Notes: generated from the sequence alone by a model not told the origin. DNA of 64,000 nucleotides from an uncultured Alphaproteobacteria bacterium (GCA_951812805.1 CATOSZ010000002.1:124001-188000); one strand, 5' to 3'. Shown: positions 17,027-29,884, counted from the first letter of the stretch. Numbers and translations: made by a program.

Positions 17027-17587
17027 TCAGGCGGAGTCGCGGTCGGCGAAGACGGGATAGAGCTTGACGTAGCCGAGGTCGACGCGCTTTTGCGCCCGTT
17101 CCCGGGCCGTTTTGCGCGGCCAGGGGGTGAAGCCGTGGCCCTCGACCAGGCGCTGCATGAAGCCCATGCGCGCGGTGACGGCGATGGCGTCGTGCAGCGC
17201 CCGCTCGTCCCAGCCCGCGGCGAAGACGGCATCGGCGTCGGCTTGCGCCATCTCGCCGGGCGTTAGCGTCAGTTTGTGCACGAAGGCGAGCAGGGGCCTG
17301 AGCTTGTCGTCGACCGGCGCGCTGGCGGGATCGTCCAGGAGCTTGTCGAGCAGTCCGTCCTCGTAGCCCCAGGCATAGGCGACCTCGGAATGGGCGGTAT
17401 AGACGAAAGCGCAGCCGGCGACGCCTGCCGCATAGGCCAGGATCAGTTCCCGCTCGCCCGGGCTCAGCGGCGACTCGCCATTCATCAGGACCTGGCTCAT
17501 CTCCGACCAGAGACCGTAGAGTTCCGGGTGGGCCGCGAAGACCTGGGGCGGGCCCGCATCGTCGGGCAGGGACTTGAAAAAGGTCAT
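17027..17587 (-). CDS. AhpD-like/carboxymuconolactone decarboxylase family protein
   Basis: This 186-residue helical protein resembles peroxidase-related AhpD-fold enzymes. The core is SPGERELILAYAAGVAGCAFVYTAHSEVAYAWG. In AhpD the equivalent is Glu...Cys-x-x-Cys-x-x-x-His. Here only one cysteine (Cys59) and His66 remain, so a classical CxxC disulfide reductase activity is doubtful. It ends with a basic segment containing KTARERAQKRVDLGYV. GGAGG lies 12 bases before the start. It precedes the CoA-transferase gene and is divergent from the CBS-domain gene. Confidence 0.75.
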   Translation of the reverse strand: MTFFKSLPDDAGPPQVFAAHPELYGLWSEMSQVLMNGESPLSPGERELILAYAAGVAGCAFVYTAHSEVAYAWGYEDGLLDKLLDDPASAPVDDKLRPLLAFVHKLTLTPGEMAQADADAVFAAGWDERALHDAIAVTARMGFMQRLVEGHGFTPWPRKTARERAQKRVDLGYVKLYPVFADRDSA

Positions 17588-17689
17588 CTGGCCAGTCCTC
17601 CGGGAAAGTGTATCGCGCGGGCGCGCGGCGCCGAGTGTGCCGTCGGCGCCGCGCCGGGTAAATGGCGGCGCTTCGCCAGATTTTCCTAA

Positions 17690-17718
17690 TTGACATAATA
17701 TTTTACAAATCCCATTAT
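17690..17718 (+). promoter_or_regulatory. Sigma-70 promoter for the CBS-domain gene
   Basis: A perfect TTGACA at 17690-17695 is followed after 17 bp by CATTAT at 17713-17718, in an AT-rich patch that stands out against the GC-rich surroundings. The ATG of the CBS gene is 35 bp downstream, so the leader is short. Confidence 0.6.
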
Positions 17719-17753
17719 AAACAAAGGCTTGATGAAATTGTAGGGGCAAAGTC

Positions 17754-18182
17754 ATGACAGCTGAACGGATACTGCGGAACAAGGGGGCCGACGTCGCGAC
17801 CATTTCGCCCGAGGCCACGCTGGCCGAGGCCGCCGCGATGTTGCAAGCGCGCAACATCGGCGCCATCGTCGTCAGCGGCGACGGCGCGCGGGTCGAGGGC
17901 ATCGTCTCGGAACGCGATCTCGTGCGTGCGCTGGCGATGCGGGGGGCTGAGGTGTTCGCGGCGCGGGTGGCCGACCTGATGACCGCCGACGTCGCCACCT
18001 GCCGGTTGGGCGATGCGAGCCGCGGCATCCTCGCCCGGATGACGGAGCGGCGCATTCGCCATCTCCCGGTGGTCGAGGACGGCCGGCTGATCGGCATCGT
18101 CTCGATCGGCGACGTCGTCAAGCTGCGGCTCGACGACCTGGTGCACGAGACCGAGGCGATGCGGGAGTACATCACGCATTAG
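17754..18182 (+). CDS. Tandem CBS-domain protein
   Basis: The 142-residue protein is composed of two CBS motifs (about residues 10-65 and 75-130). GAIVVSGDGARVEGIVSERDLVRAL ends the first and RIRHLPVVEDGRLIGIVSIGDVVKL the second. Such stand-alone pairs bind adenosine nucleotides and act as energy or redox sensors. It has no attached enzyme or transporter domain. It has its own promoter and lies 86 bp before dnaG. Confidence 0.9.
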   Translation: MTAERILRNKGADVATISPEATLAEAAAMLQARNIGAIVVSGDGARVEGIVSERDLVRALAMRGAEVFAARVADLMTADVATCRLGDASRGILARMTERRIRHLPVVEDGRLIGIVSIGDVVKLRLDDLVHETEAMREYITH

Positions 18183-18268
18183 CCGGGATATGACCTGGCC
18201 GGGGCGTCGTCGCGGCGGGCGAATCGGGTAAAATCCCCGGCACGCGAATCGGCGCGCCGGATCCCGCC

Positions 18269-20089
18269 ATGGCCTTCGACCAGAACTACATCGAGGAGTT
18301 GAAAGACCGTGTCGGCCTCGCCGATCTGGTTGGCCGCCGCGTCAAGCTGAAGCGCCAGGGCCGGGAATGGAGCGGGCTCTGCCCGTTCCACGACGAGAAG
18401 TCGCCGTCCTTCACCATCAACGAGCAGAAGGGCTTCTATCACTGCTTCGGCTGCGGCGCGCACGGCACGGCCATCGATTTCGTCATGCACACCGAGGGGC
18501 TCGCCTTTCCCGACGCGATGGAACGCCTGTCGGCGAGCGTCGGCATGGTGCCGCCCGCCCCCGATCCCGACGCCGGGCGCCGCCAGGAGGCGCGCCAGCG
18601 GCTGGGCGACGTGTTGGAGCAGGCGACGGCCTGGTTCGAACAGCAGCTCGCCGGACCGGCCGGCGCCGGCGCGCGCAGCTATCTGCAGGGCCGTGGCCTC
18701 GACCGGACGACGATCGAGCATTTCCGCCTCGGCTTTGCGCCCGCCGGCGGCGACCGGTTGAAGGCGGCCTTCCTCGCCCGCGGACATACGGCCGACGCCC
18801 TGGAAGAGGTCGGCCTGGTCCGCCGCCCCGACGACGGGCGCGAGAGCTACGACTTCTTTCGCGACCGGGTGATGTTCCCGATTGCCGACCGGCGCGGCAA
18901 GATCATCGCCTTCGGCGGCCGCGCGCTGGGCGAGGCCCGGGCGAAATACCTGAATTCCCCCGAAAGCGCCGTCTTCGACAAGGGCCGAACGCTCTATAAC
19001 CTGGCCGGCGCGCGGGAGGCGGCGCACCAGGCCGGCACCATCATCGTGGCCGAGGGCTATATGGACGTGATCGCCCTGCACCGGGCCGGCGTCCGCCATG
19101 CGGTGGCGCCGTTGGGTACCGCGCTCACCGAGGGGCAGATGGCCGAGCTCTGGCGCCTGGCGCCGGAGCCGGTGCTGTGTTTCGACGGCGACGCGGCCGG
19201 CGCCCGGGCGGCCCGGCGTGCGGGTGAGCGCGCGTTGGAGGCCTTGCGGCCCGGCCGCTCCCTCGGCTTCGTCGCCCTGCCGACGGGCGAGGATCCCGAC
19301 AGCCTGCTGGCCAAGCGGGGACCCGGCGCGCTTCGCGAGCTGCTGGCCGCACCCCGCCCCCTGGTCGATGTCCTTTGGGAAGCCGCGCTCGACGGTCGCA
19401 ATCTCGACACGCCGGAGCGCCGCGCGGGCCTGCGCCGCGACCTCGGCCAGCTCGCCGGTCAGATCCCCGACGAGGCGGTGAAAACCTATTACCGTGACCA
19501 CTTTCGCAGCCGGCTCGACCAGCTCTTCGGTGCGGCGCGAGCGACGCCCAAGTTCGGCCGGGAACGAAGGCCCGGAGGTCCCCTCTGGAAGGATGTTCGC
19601 CAGACCCACAGGCGCTACAACCTCGAGCGTGAAGGCGACCCGCGCGAGCCCGTTCTGCTGGCGGTCCCGCTCAATCATCCCGAAATGTTGGAAGATCCGG
19701 CCATTTTCGAGGTCTTTTGCGACCTTCACCTGAACACGCCCGTGCTTGACAGACTTCATGGCCTGATCATAGAAACGCTCGCGACGGTCCCGACCCTTGA
19801 CGTGGAGCATCTCCGGCACAATCTGATCGACGAGGATCTGGTGGATGTTCTCGATGCCATGACGAACAGGGCGCGGGGGCAGTTCCCATCGTACGTCTAT
19901 TCGGACGCGAGCCTCGATGCGGCGCGGCAGGGCTGGGACGACGCCCGGGCGAGACACGGCCAGAAGGATCTGGAGGCGGATCTACGGGCCGCGGAAGTGG
20001 CGTACGGCGACGATATGTCGGATGCCAATTGGGCACGGTTGAACGCCGTGCGCGGGGAACTCGACAGGGTGCGTCGGGGCGTGGCGTAG
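18269..20089 (+). CDS. dnaG: DNA primase
   Basis: DnaG synthesises RNA primers for lagging-strand replication and is recruited by DnaB helicase. The 606-residue protein has the CHC2 zinc-binding domain (Cys38, His41, Cys59, Cys62). The catalytic core follows with [13 protein letters not shown] and the TOPRIM motifs [15 protein letters not shown] and [11 protein letters not shown]. The C-terminal part is the helicase-binding region. Length is normal. The following gene is rpoD, the conserved macromolecular-synthesis order, with an 86-bp gap. Confidence 0.97.
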   Translation: MAFDQNYIEELKDRVGLADLVGRRVKLKRQGREWSGLCPFHDEKSPSFTINEQKGFYHCFGCGAHGTAIDFVMHTEGLAFPDAMERLSASVGMVPPAPDPDAGRRQEARQRLGDVLEQATAWFEQQLAGPAGAGARSYLQGRGLDRTTIEHFRLGFAPAGGDRLKAAFLARGHTADALEEVGLVRRPDDGRESYDFFRDRVMFPIADRRGKIIAFGGRALGEARAKYLNSPESAVFDKGRTLYNLAGAREAAHQAGTIIVAEGYMDVIALHRAGVRHAVAPLGTALTEGQMAELWRLAPEPVLCFDGDAAGARAARRAGERALEALRPGRSLGFVALPTGEDPDSLLAKRGPGALRELLAAPRPLVDVLWEAALDGRNLDTPERRAGLRRDLGQLAGQIPDEAVKTYYRDHFRSRLDQLFGAARATPKFGRERRPGGPLWKDVRQTHRRYNLEREGDPREPVLLAVPLNHPEMLEDPAIFEVFCDLHLNTPVLDRLHGLIIETLATVPTLDVEHLRHNLIDEDLVDVLDAMTNRARGQFPSYVYSDASLDAARQGWDDARARHGQKDLEADLRAAEVAYGDDMSDANWARLNAVRGELDRVRRGVA

Positions 20090-20175
20090 GGGCGCCGTCG
20101 TCCCGTTTTGTGCTGGGTGGGGACTACGGTTGCGCACACTTCCGTGCGGAACCCGACCGGGGAGCTAGGTGGCGA

Positions 20176-22107
<1,932 letters not shown>

Positions 22108-22136
22108 TCCGGCGGACGTGCCGGACGAAGCACCGG

Positions 22137-22213
22137 GGGCCCGTAGCTCAATTGGTTAGAGCCGGCCGCTCATAACGGTCTGGTTGCAGGTTCGAGTCCT
22201 GCCGGGCCCACCA
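22137..22213 (+). tRNA. tRNA with CAU anticodon (Ile2 or elongator Met)
   Basis: A complete 77-nt cloverleaf: acceptor GGGCCCG pairs with CGGGCCC, the D arm is GCTC/GAGC, and the anticodon stem GGCCG/CGGTC has one G-U pair. The anticodon CAT is at 22171-22173, the T arm is GCAGG/CCTGC with loop TTCGAGT, and CCA is encoded. A run of five T follows directly and may serve as terminator. CAU fits initiator Met, elongator Met or lysidine-modified Ile2. It lacks the initiator's three G-C pairs in the anticodon stem. Its place behind rpoD and the GGGCCC acceptor favour Ile2, but Met cannot be ruled out. Confidence 0.93.
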
Positions 22214-22307
22214 TTTTTCGTCTGCGGGTCACAGGCCCGCCAACCCGATCCACTGGTTCCGGGTTCGATCCATAGAGACCTCTCCCACCGTTACTCTCCC
22301 ACAACCC

Positions 22308-22790
22308 CTATTCGTCGATCAGCGCGTCGATCTCGTGCTGGTCGAGGCTTGCCTCGTCGCCGTTGATGATGGCGCTCGCCCGTTCGACGAAGCGTTGCAA
22401 AGTGAAGGCACCCTTGGCGCTGACGGCGCGCAGGCGGGTTTCGTTGGCCTCGGTGATGGCGCGTTCGCAGCGGTCGACGCAGGCGAGAACGGTCTGGTCC
22501 ATGGCCTGGACTGTGCGCTCGAAGGGCTGGCGGTAGCGGATCGGTGACAAGGGCCAGGCCTCGATCGCCAGCTCGCGGTCGGCGATGGCGCTGTCGGCGA
22601 AATGCTGCGGGTAGCTCTTGGGCGCCCATTCCTGGACGTCTTCCAGACACTCCGGCATGTCGGGGAGCATCTCCAGCAGCATGACGATCTCGTTGAAATG
22701 ATTGAGATAGTCGGTCGCCAGCAGAGTCCGGGCATTGACGTTGGAGCCCTCCGCACGCCGCCGTAATGCCTCATAGGCGATCTCGTCCAT
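22308..22790 (-). CDS. Conserved-looking hypothetical protein
   Basis: This 160-residue, mostly helical, acidic cytoplasmic protein has no signal peptide or membrane segment. N-terminal EALRRRAEGSNVNARTLLATDYLNHFNEIVMLLEMLPDMPECL is followed by a Trp/Tyr-containing centre and an amphipathic C-terminal half. I do not recognise a family. Coding is supported by GC-rich codon use in frame and a GGTGGAG ribosome site. It is a single gene between the tRNA and the next membrane-protein gene. Confidence 0.6.
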   Translation of the reverse strand: MDEIAYEALRRRAEGSNVNARTLLATDYLNHFNEIVMLLEMLPDMPECLEDVQEWAPKSYPQHFADSAIADRELAIEAWPLSPIRYRQPFERTVQAMDQTVLACVDRCERAITEANETRLRAVSAKGAFTLQRFVERASAIINGDEASLDQHEIDALIDE

Positions 22791-22871
22791 GGACGCCGCT
22801 CCACCTGGTAACCAGAGCGGAGGATGGGCCGGACACGGTGAAAAACCCGTTAAGCCAGAGGTGCGGCCGGT

Positions 22872-23789
22872 TCAGTCGGCCGGTCGGGGATAGCGCGCCT
22901 TCAGGTCTTCGAAGAGGGCTTCGTCGATCAACAGGTTGTCCACCACCGTTTCGACGCTCGCGGTGTCTTTGCCCTTGTCCGTGCGGCCGTGCGCTATCGT
23001 CTCGACATCGAGGACGTGGAGGTCCTTGCAGGTCGCGCAGGCGATGACCTTGATCTGGCTGGTGGTGCCGGGGATCGCGCGCGTCGTGGGGGTCAGGTTC
23101 ATCAGGCGGGCGGGCGCATCGGCCTCGACGGCATCGCGGAACTCATACTCGTTCCCGACGTTCGCCAGATCCCCCGACGTCCAGACCGTCTCCGCCCAGC
23201 GCCCGCAGGCCTCGCAGAAGATGTTGTCGCCCTCCTGCACGGCGAACCAGGCGCCGAGCCAACTGCCGAGCAGGATCAACAGCCCCTCGACCACCCACCA
23301 GAAATAGAGCGTTCCGCCGTCCAGTTCGAATTCGTCGAAATACCAGATCCCCTCGGCCGCCGCCTCGCCCATCGCCGACCAGAGGGAATAGCCGGAGAAC
23401 AGCGCGAAATAGTCGTGCCCGCTCCAGGCCCAGAGCCAGAACAGCCAGCCGGTATAGATCGCCAGCACGCCCGCGCCGACACCACCGAGGCTGGTGAACC
23501 AGCCGCTGCGCGTCTTTCCGGCGTGCGCCGCGAAGCCGACGGCGAGGCCGACCATGGCGCCATAGACCGGCGGCACCCAGACGGTGAACAGGGCGAAGAG
23601 GTAATACATCCAGTGGCCGTAGACGAGACCGACGACAACCGCCGCTGCCACGCCCGCGAACGCCATCCACACCGGTGCCAGGAGACCGATACGGCCCGAA
23701 TGCCTGTAGTAGCGGGCCTCGCTCAATCGCCGACCCTCCCCCGTTTGCGGAAAAGTATCCGCTTTCGAGCCCCGGGGCGCAAATTTCAT
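22872..23789 (-). CDS. Membrane protein with two CxxC pairs, unknown function
   Basis: The 305-residue protein has four to five hydrophobic segments between about residues 33 and 190, unusually rich in Trp and Tyr. A cytoplasm-type C-terminal domain of about 110 residues follows, carrying two CxxC pairs (FCEACGRW and ACATCKDLHVLDVE), spaced like a zinc ribbon split across the domain. No family is recognised. It is divergent from the aminotransferase gene with about 76 bp between them. The exact start is uncertain because several residues before the first helix are low-complexity. Confidence 0.65.
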   Translation of the reverse strand: MKFAPRGSKADTFPQTGEGRRLSEARYYRHSGRIGLLAPVWMAFAGVAAAVVVGLVYGHWMYYLFALFTVWVPPVYGAMVGLAVGFAAHAGKTRSGWFTSLGGVGAGVLAIYTGWLFWLWAWSGHDYFALFSGYSLWSAMGEAAAEGIWYFDEFELDGGTLYFWWVVEGLLILLGSWLGAWFAVQEGDNIFCEACGRWAETVWTSGDLANVGNEYEFRDAVEADAPARLMNLTPTTRAIPGTTSQIKVIACATCKDLHVLDVETIAHGRTDKGKDTASVETVVDNLLIDEALFEDLKARYPRPAD

Positions 23790-23814
23790 TGCACCGGCAT
23801 GCCGGCGGGATTAG

Positions 23815-25068
<1,254 letters not shown>

Positions 25069-25072
25069 CCTC

Positions 25073-25993
25073 ATGAGAATCGCGGTGATGGGGGCGGGCG
25101 GCATCGGCTGCAACTTCGGCGCCCGGCTCGCCGCGGCGGGCAACGACGTATCCTTCATCGCGCGGGGCGCCAACCTCGAAGGGCTGCGCGCGAACGGTTT
25201 GAGCGTCACCAGCGAATTCGTCGGCGACCTGCACCTGGATCGCGTCCAGGCAACCGATGATCCCCGCGGCGTCGGCCCGGTCGACGTGGTCCTGTTCTGC
25301 ACCAAGCTTTATGGCCTGGAGGCCGCGGCGGAGGCGTGCGAGCCCCTGCTCGGCCCGGCGACGGCGGTGGTCTCGCTGCTGAACGGCATCGATTCCGAGG
25401 ATCGCCTGATCCCGATCCTCGGGCGCCGGCACGTCGTCGGCGGCATCGCCTATGTCACCGCGCATCTGCAGGCGCCGGGCCGGGTTCGCCATGTCTCGGG
25501 CCCGCAGCGCATCGCCGTCGGCGAACTCGACGGCCACATGTCGCCGCGCCTGGAGAGTTTTCGCGAGGCCTGCGAACTCGCCGGCATCGATTGCCTCTTC
25601 ACCGACGATATTCGCCGGTTGCTCTGGGGCAAGTTCGTCCTGCTGGCCGGCATCGGCGGCGTCGCGGTGCTCGCCCGTGCCCCAGTCGGCGTCCTTCGCG
25701 AGGATGCGGAGCTGCGCGCGCTCACCGACGTCTCGATGAGGGAGATCGTCGCCGTCGGCGAGGCGGAGGGCATCGACATGGCCGGGGCCTTCGATGCCGG
25801 CACCGCCTTCATCGCCAATTCCGCCGCCGATCTCGAGCCCTCCCTCCTGGTCGACCTCAAAGCGGGCCGGCCGATGGAGATCGAATGGCTCTCGGGCGAA
25901 ATCCTGCGTCTCGGCCGCCACCACGGAGTCCCGACCCCGGTGCATCACACCATCTGGGCGGCGCTGAAGCCCTACGCCGGCGGGTCGGGCTGA
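25073..25993 (+). CDS. 2-dehydropantoate 2-reductase-family protein
   Basis: The 306-residue NADPH-dependent reductase of the PanE/ApbA fold begins MGAGGIGCNFGARLAAAGNDVSFIARG after the start. It retains the catalytic Lys region LLWGKFVLLAGIGG and the C-terminal EIEWLSGEILRLGRHHGVPTPVHHTIWAALKP. PanE makes pantoate for coenzyme A, but many paralogues act on other 2-oxo acids, and the context (aminotransferase before, deacetylase after) does not point to pantothenate synthesis. The stop of the preceding gene is 4 bp away. Confidence 0.85.
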   Translation: MRIAVMGAGGIGCNFGARLAAAGNDVSFIARGANLEGLRANGLSVTSEFVGDLHLDRVQATDDPRGVGPVDVVLFCTKLYGLEAAAEACEPLLGPATAVVSLLNGIDSEDRLIPILGRRHVVGGIAYVTAHLQAPGRVRHVSGPQRIAVGELDGHMSPRLESFREACELAGIDCLFTDDIRRLLWGKFVLLAGIGGVAVLARAPVGVLREDAELRALTDVSMREIVAVGEAEGIDMAGAFDAGTAFIANSAADLEPSLLVDLKAGRPMEIEWLSGEILRLGRHHGVPTPVHHTIWAALKPYAGGSG

Positions 25994-26013
25994 ACCGAAG
26001 ACAGGGGGCAGCC

Positions 26014-26982
26014 ATGGACGACTTCGCGTTCAAGCCCGGAATCAAGCTCGCCGTCACGGTCGACGACCTGTTCCTGTGGAAAGGCGTGCCGTGGCCGGAC
26101 GGCTACGGTCCGTCGATCGTCGTGCCGGCGATGACGGCAGCGTTCGCGGAACATGGCCTGTCTCATGTCTACGGCTTTTCGGCCACCGCCCCCTCGGGCG
26201 GGGATCGGGCGATGCGGGAAATCTTCGATCACTGGTGCGAGGCCGGGCACAGGATCGGCAATCACACGCACTATCATGCGAACCTGAATTGGGTCGAGCA
26301 GGACGTCTATATCCGCGACATCGAGCGCACGGCGGAGCTGATCGAGCCGTGGATCGCCGAGGCGCCCGTGCGCTATTTCCGCTATGCGATGGACAACTGG
26401 GGCAACACGGCGGCGAAGTATCACGGCGTGCAGGACTATCTGCACGCCAACGGCTACACCAGCGCGCCCGTCGGCGTGTGGTTCTACGACACGGAGTTCC
26501 TGGCCGCCCACACGCGGGTTTCGAAAGCCGGCGACGGCGAGGCGATGGCCTGGCTGCGCTACCAGTTCGTGGCCACGGCGCTCCGGCAGTTGCAGATCCA
26601 GGCGACGACGGCGCGCGCGGTGTTCGGGCGCGATCCGATCTACATCTGGCTCGTTCACGCAACGCCCCTGGCAGCCGACTGCCTGGGGGACATTCTCACC
26701 GCTTTCGCCGCCGCCGGCGTGGAATTCGCCAGCCTGGAAGAGGCCATGGCCGACCCGTTGAACCAGAAAGACGCGCCCCTCATCACGCCGCGCTTCTTGA
26801 ACCACATCCAGAAATGGGCGGTGCATGAGGGCCTGACGCTGGACGAATGCCCACCCGGCGTCCTGGAGGAGATCGAAGCGCTGCACCCGATGGACGGCCT
26901 CGACTACGCGGGCGTCATGGGCCGCGTTTTCAAGGCCGTCGCCGACGAGGTCGGCGGCTGGTTCGAGCGCAAGCAGTACTGA
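26014..26982 (+). CDS. Polysaccharide deacetylase (NodB-fold) family protein
   Basis: The 322-residue carbohydrate esterase 4-type protein has the metal motif expected for the family: the Asp pair in LAVTVDDLFLW and HxxxH-like HRIGNHTHYHANL. RYFRYAMDNWG corresponds to the RxPY-type motif. There is no signal peptide, so it is cytoplasmic and may act on a small N-acyl substrate rather than on cell-wall polymer. The start is set at the ATG 20 bp after the preceding stop, where the family sequence begins. It is the third gene of the operon. Confidence 0.8.
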   Translation: MDDFAFKPGIKLAVTVDDLFLWKGVPWPDGYGPSIVVPAMTAAFAEHGLSHVYGFSATAPSGGDRAMREIFDHWCEAGHRIGNHTHYHANLNWVEQDVYIRDIERTAELIEPWIAEAPVRYFRYAMDNWGNTAAKYHGVQDYLHANGYTSAPVGVWFYDTEFLAAHTRVSKAGDGEAMAWLRYQFVATALRQLQIQATTARAVFGRDPIYIWLVHATPLAADCLGDILTAFAAAGVEFASLEEAMADPLNQKDAPLITPRFLNHIQKWAVHEGLTLDECPPGVLEEIEALHPMDGLDYAGVMGRVFKAVADEVGGWFERKQY

Positions 26983-26994
26983 AGTGCCGAGGCG

Positions 26995-27372
26995 TCAGAA
27001 GATGCCGTTCGCCCGCTGCAAGGCGCGGACGTAGTCGACGATCGTCTGCACCTCGGTTTCCGTGACATCGTCCACCGGGGCCATGTCGCCGAACGGCCAA
27101 TGATGCGCCCGCACGCCCTGTTTCGCCGCCCGGAAGAAGGCCCCGTCGCCGTGATGGCCCGGATGATAGACGCGGTGGAGGAAGGGCGGCCCCTTGTCGG
27201 TGCCGACGCCGTTGGCGCCGTGGCAAGCGCTGCAGAACTTCTCGTAGTTCGCCTTTCCGCGCTCCAGCGCCGGGGTCGTCTCCGGCAGCTTCACGTCTTG
27301 CGCCGCCACGGCGCCGGCGAGCGTGAGGAGGCCGGCGGTCAGAAGTGGGGCGACGGTACGGGTGATGTTCAT
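26995..27372 (-). CDS. Periplasmic mono-haem c-type cytochrome
   Basis: The 125-residue precursor has a Sec signal peptide (cut near AVAAQD at about residue 25) and one haem site CSACH (Cys47, Cys50, His51). A Met near residue 97 (GDMAPV) is the likely sixth ligand. It would carry electrons in the periplasm. It follows copB by 22 bp on the same strand, so it looks like the last gene of the copper-resistance operon, possibly accepting electrons from the multicopper oxidase or supporting redox balance. That role is inferred. Confidence 0.85.
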   Translation of the reverse strand: MNITRTVAPLLTAGLLTLAGAVAAQDVKLPETTPALERGKANYEKFCSACHGANGVGTDKGPPFLHRVYHPGHHGDGAFFRAAKQGVRAHHWPFGDMAPVDDVTETEVQTIVDYVRALQRANGIF

Positions 27373-27394
27373 GTGCTCTCTCCGGCTTGCGGTT

Positions 27395-28096
27395 TCAAAA
27401 CATCAGCTTGAGGCCGATCACGATCTGGAAGGTGTCCGTATCCTCCCCGTCGTCGTCGGCGAGGTCGGCAGTCGAGCCGAGCAGCCGCTCCCAGTTCACG
27501 CCGATGTAGGGCGAGACCGCGCGATCGACGAGATCGAAGCTCAGGCGCGCGCCGACCTCGAGGATCGGGCCGAACGCGCCTTCGCCATAGCTCGTGTCCT
27601 CGGTGAACGGCAGGTCCAGCTCGATGCTCGGCGTGAAGGTGACGTAGTTGGTGATCAGGCCTTCGTATTCCACCTCGAACCGGAAGGCCGGATGTTCGGA
27701 GAGAAAGAGATCGGCATCGACCTCGAACCACTGCTGCGCCAGTCCATGCAGGCCGAGCACGCCGTGGATCCGGTCCGGCCCTTCGGGCGTATCGAAGCGC
27801 ACACCGGCCAGCGCATCGAAGAAGTCTGTCACAGGGGTTTGCAGGCGGAGCTGGTTCTCCAGGCTTTCGAAGGCTTGCTCATCACCGTCATACTCGGCCT
27901 CGCTTCGCCAGACGAAACGCAGCTCATCCTTGCCGATGAAGGCATCGGAGTCCCAGGCGGCGATTTTATCTTCGTCCCCTGCACGGATTTCCAGTTGCTC
28001 GACCTGGATGCCCCAAACGACAGGCTCGGCCGATGCGGCGGCGCCGAGGCCGAGACCTGCAAAGGCCACGGCCAGGCCGAAGAGTGTGTTGCGCAT
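27395..28096 (-). CDS. copB: Copper resistance outer-membrane protein CopB
   Basis: The 233-residue precursor has a signal peptide (cut near ASAEP) and a beta-barrel body. Features are VEQLEIRAGD near the N-terminus, KDELRFVWRSEAEYDG, alternating aromatic strands and a terminal Phe (IGLKLMF), all typical of CopB/PcoB. It works with CopA in outer-membrane copper tolerance. It lacks the long Met/His-rich N-terminal insert seen in some CopB proteins. Its ATG lies 4 bp after the TGA at 28101-28103 that would end copA if the G-run there were one base shorter. Confidence 0.9.
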   Translation of the reverse strand: MRNTLFGLAVAFAGLGLGAAASAEPVVWGIQVEQLEIRAGDEDKIAAWDSDAFIGKDELRFVWRSEAEYDGDEQAFESLENQLRLQTPVTDFFDALAGVRFDTPEGPDRIHGVLGLHGLAQQWFEVDADLFLSEHPAFRFEVEYEGLITNYVTFTPSIELDLPFTEDTSYGEGAFGPILEVGARLSFDLVDRAVSPYIGVNWERLLGSTADLADDDGEDTDTFQIVIGLKLMF

Positions 28097-28100
28097 GACG

Positions 28101-29826
28101 TCACCCCCCCGGCCTTGGTATCTGGCCCACCCTCGACCACGACCTTGCGGAACATGCCGCTATCGGCGTGATAAGAGAGGTGGCAGTGGAAGGCCCATTG
28201 GCCAGGCGCATCGACTTCGGTCTCCATGAACACCGTGGTGCCGGGAGCGACCGATACCGTGTGTTTTATCGGATTCCACTTGCCGTTTCCGTTATCCAGG
28301 ATCGACCACATGCCATGCAGGTGCATGGGATGAGTCATCATGGTCTCGTTGACGAACTTGAAGCGAACACGCTCGCCGTAGGTGAGACGCAAGGGTTCCG
28401 CGTCGGCGAATTTCACGCCGTTGATCGACCAGGTGTAGCGCTCCATGTTGCCCGTCAGCCGGAGTTCAATCTCCCGCGTGGCCTCGCGGAGCTTATAGAG
28501 CGGCTTCTGCGCCTTCAGGTCCTTGTACGAGAGGAAGCGACCGCCGTCGGCTGCTACCGGCGCCAGACCACTACCAGCCGCATAGAAAGGATCGGACTTG
28601 GCCATGGACATGCCGCCATGGGCGGAATGGTCCATTTTCATCGCACCATGTTTCATCCCATCGTGCTTCATGCCGGCGTGTGATCCACCTTTCATGACGG
28701 TGCCGTCGGGCATCTTGTGGGTCTTGCCAGCCGGCATGTCGTGCTTCATCCCGCCGTGATCGCCGTGCGCCATGCCCATGTCGGCCATGGTCAGCCGGGG
28801 GGCGGGACGCATCTCCGGCACCGCGCCCGCCATGCCCTCGCGGGGCGCCAGGGTGCCGCGGGCAAAGGCGGTGCGTCCCATCGACTCGGCGAAGAGCGTG
28901 TACGCCTTGTCCTCTTTTGGCTGCACGATCACGTCGAACGTTTCAGCCACGGCGATGCGGAATTCATCGACCGTCACCGGCTGAACATTATTGCCGTCGG
29001 CCTGCACCACGGTCATTTTCAATCCCGGAATGCGGACGTCGAAGTAGGTCATGGCGGACGAATTGATGAAGCGGAGGCGAATCCGCTCACCTGGCTTGAA
29101 TATCCCAGTCCAATTGCCGTCCGGGCTCTTGCCATTAATTAGGGGGGTGAACCCTTGGAGGTCCTCGATGTCCGTCGGCATCATCCGCATTTCGCCCCAA
29201 GCGGCGTAGTCGGCCAACGCCTTCTCCGTCCCCTTTTCCTTCATATCCGCCAAAACGTCGAAGAGCGTCCGCTGCTGACGGTTGTAGTAGTCGGCCGACA
29301 TTTTGAGATTGCGAATGATGCGGTTACCGGGGTGGGGATGGGCGTCGGTGAACTGGACGACATACTCCCGGTCGAAGCGGAACGGCTCGCGTCGCTTGCC
29401 TTCGATGACGATGGCGCCGTAGGCCCCGTCCGGCTCCTGGAAGCCGGTATGGCTGTGGAACCAATAGGTGCCGCTCTGCACGATCGGGAAGTTGTAGGTG
29501 AAGGTCTCGCCAGGGGCGATGCCGTCATAACTGATGCCGGGGACGCCATCCTGCTGGAATGGCAATATGAGGCCATGCCAGTGAATGGACGTTGATTCCG
29601 AGAGGTTGTTGGTCACATTGATCGTGACCTCCTCGCCCTCCTTGAACCGGAGAACCGGCCCGGGGGAGGCGCCGTTGTAGCCGATGCCGGCCCGGGTAAA
29701 ACCGCCGGTGTCGATTTCTACGGGGTCGACGGTCAGGTTGTATTCGCCGGCGGTGGCGGAAACGGCGCAGGCGCCGGCAAGGACGGTGCCGAGAAGGCCC
29801 GCCAGCAAGTTTCGGATCTGTTTCAT
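28101..29826 (-). CDS. copA: Multicopper oxidase CopA; stop lost through a G7 run
   Basis: This is a periplasmic multicopper oxidase of about 574 residues with a signal peptide (cut near TAGEY). Copper sites are visible as IHWHGLILP, YWFHSHTGFQ, HPMHLHGMW and HCHLSYHADSGMF. A Met/His-rich segment between the second and third cupredoxin domains (about residues 345-410, many MKH, GGM and DHS repeats) binds extra copper. As written, the frame does not stop at 28101-28103. A run of seven G (28104-28110 complement) puts the TGA out of frame and the reading continues over copB to 27829 with CopB-shadow sequence. Six G would give a normal end and a 4-bp gap to copB. Confidence 0.9.
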
Positions 29827-29884
29827 GTCATTTCATCCCGTCGGCGCGCACCTCGGGCGTCTCCACCCGCGGCGGCGCGATGTA

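Noticed and set aside
27829-28100. Genuine C-terminal extension domain of CopA
   Set aside because: The extension is the out-of-frame reading of copB with Ser/Pro-rich, domain-free sequence, so it is better explained by the homopolymer change.
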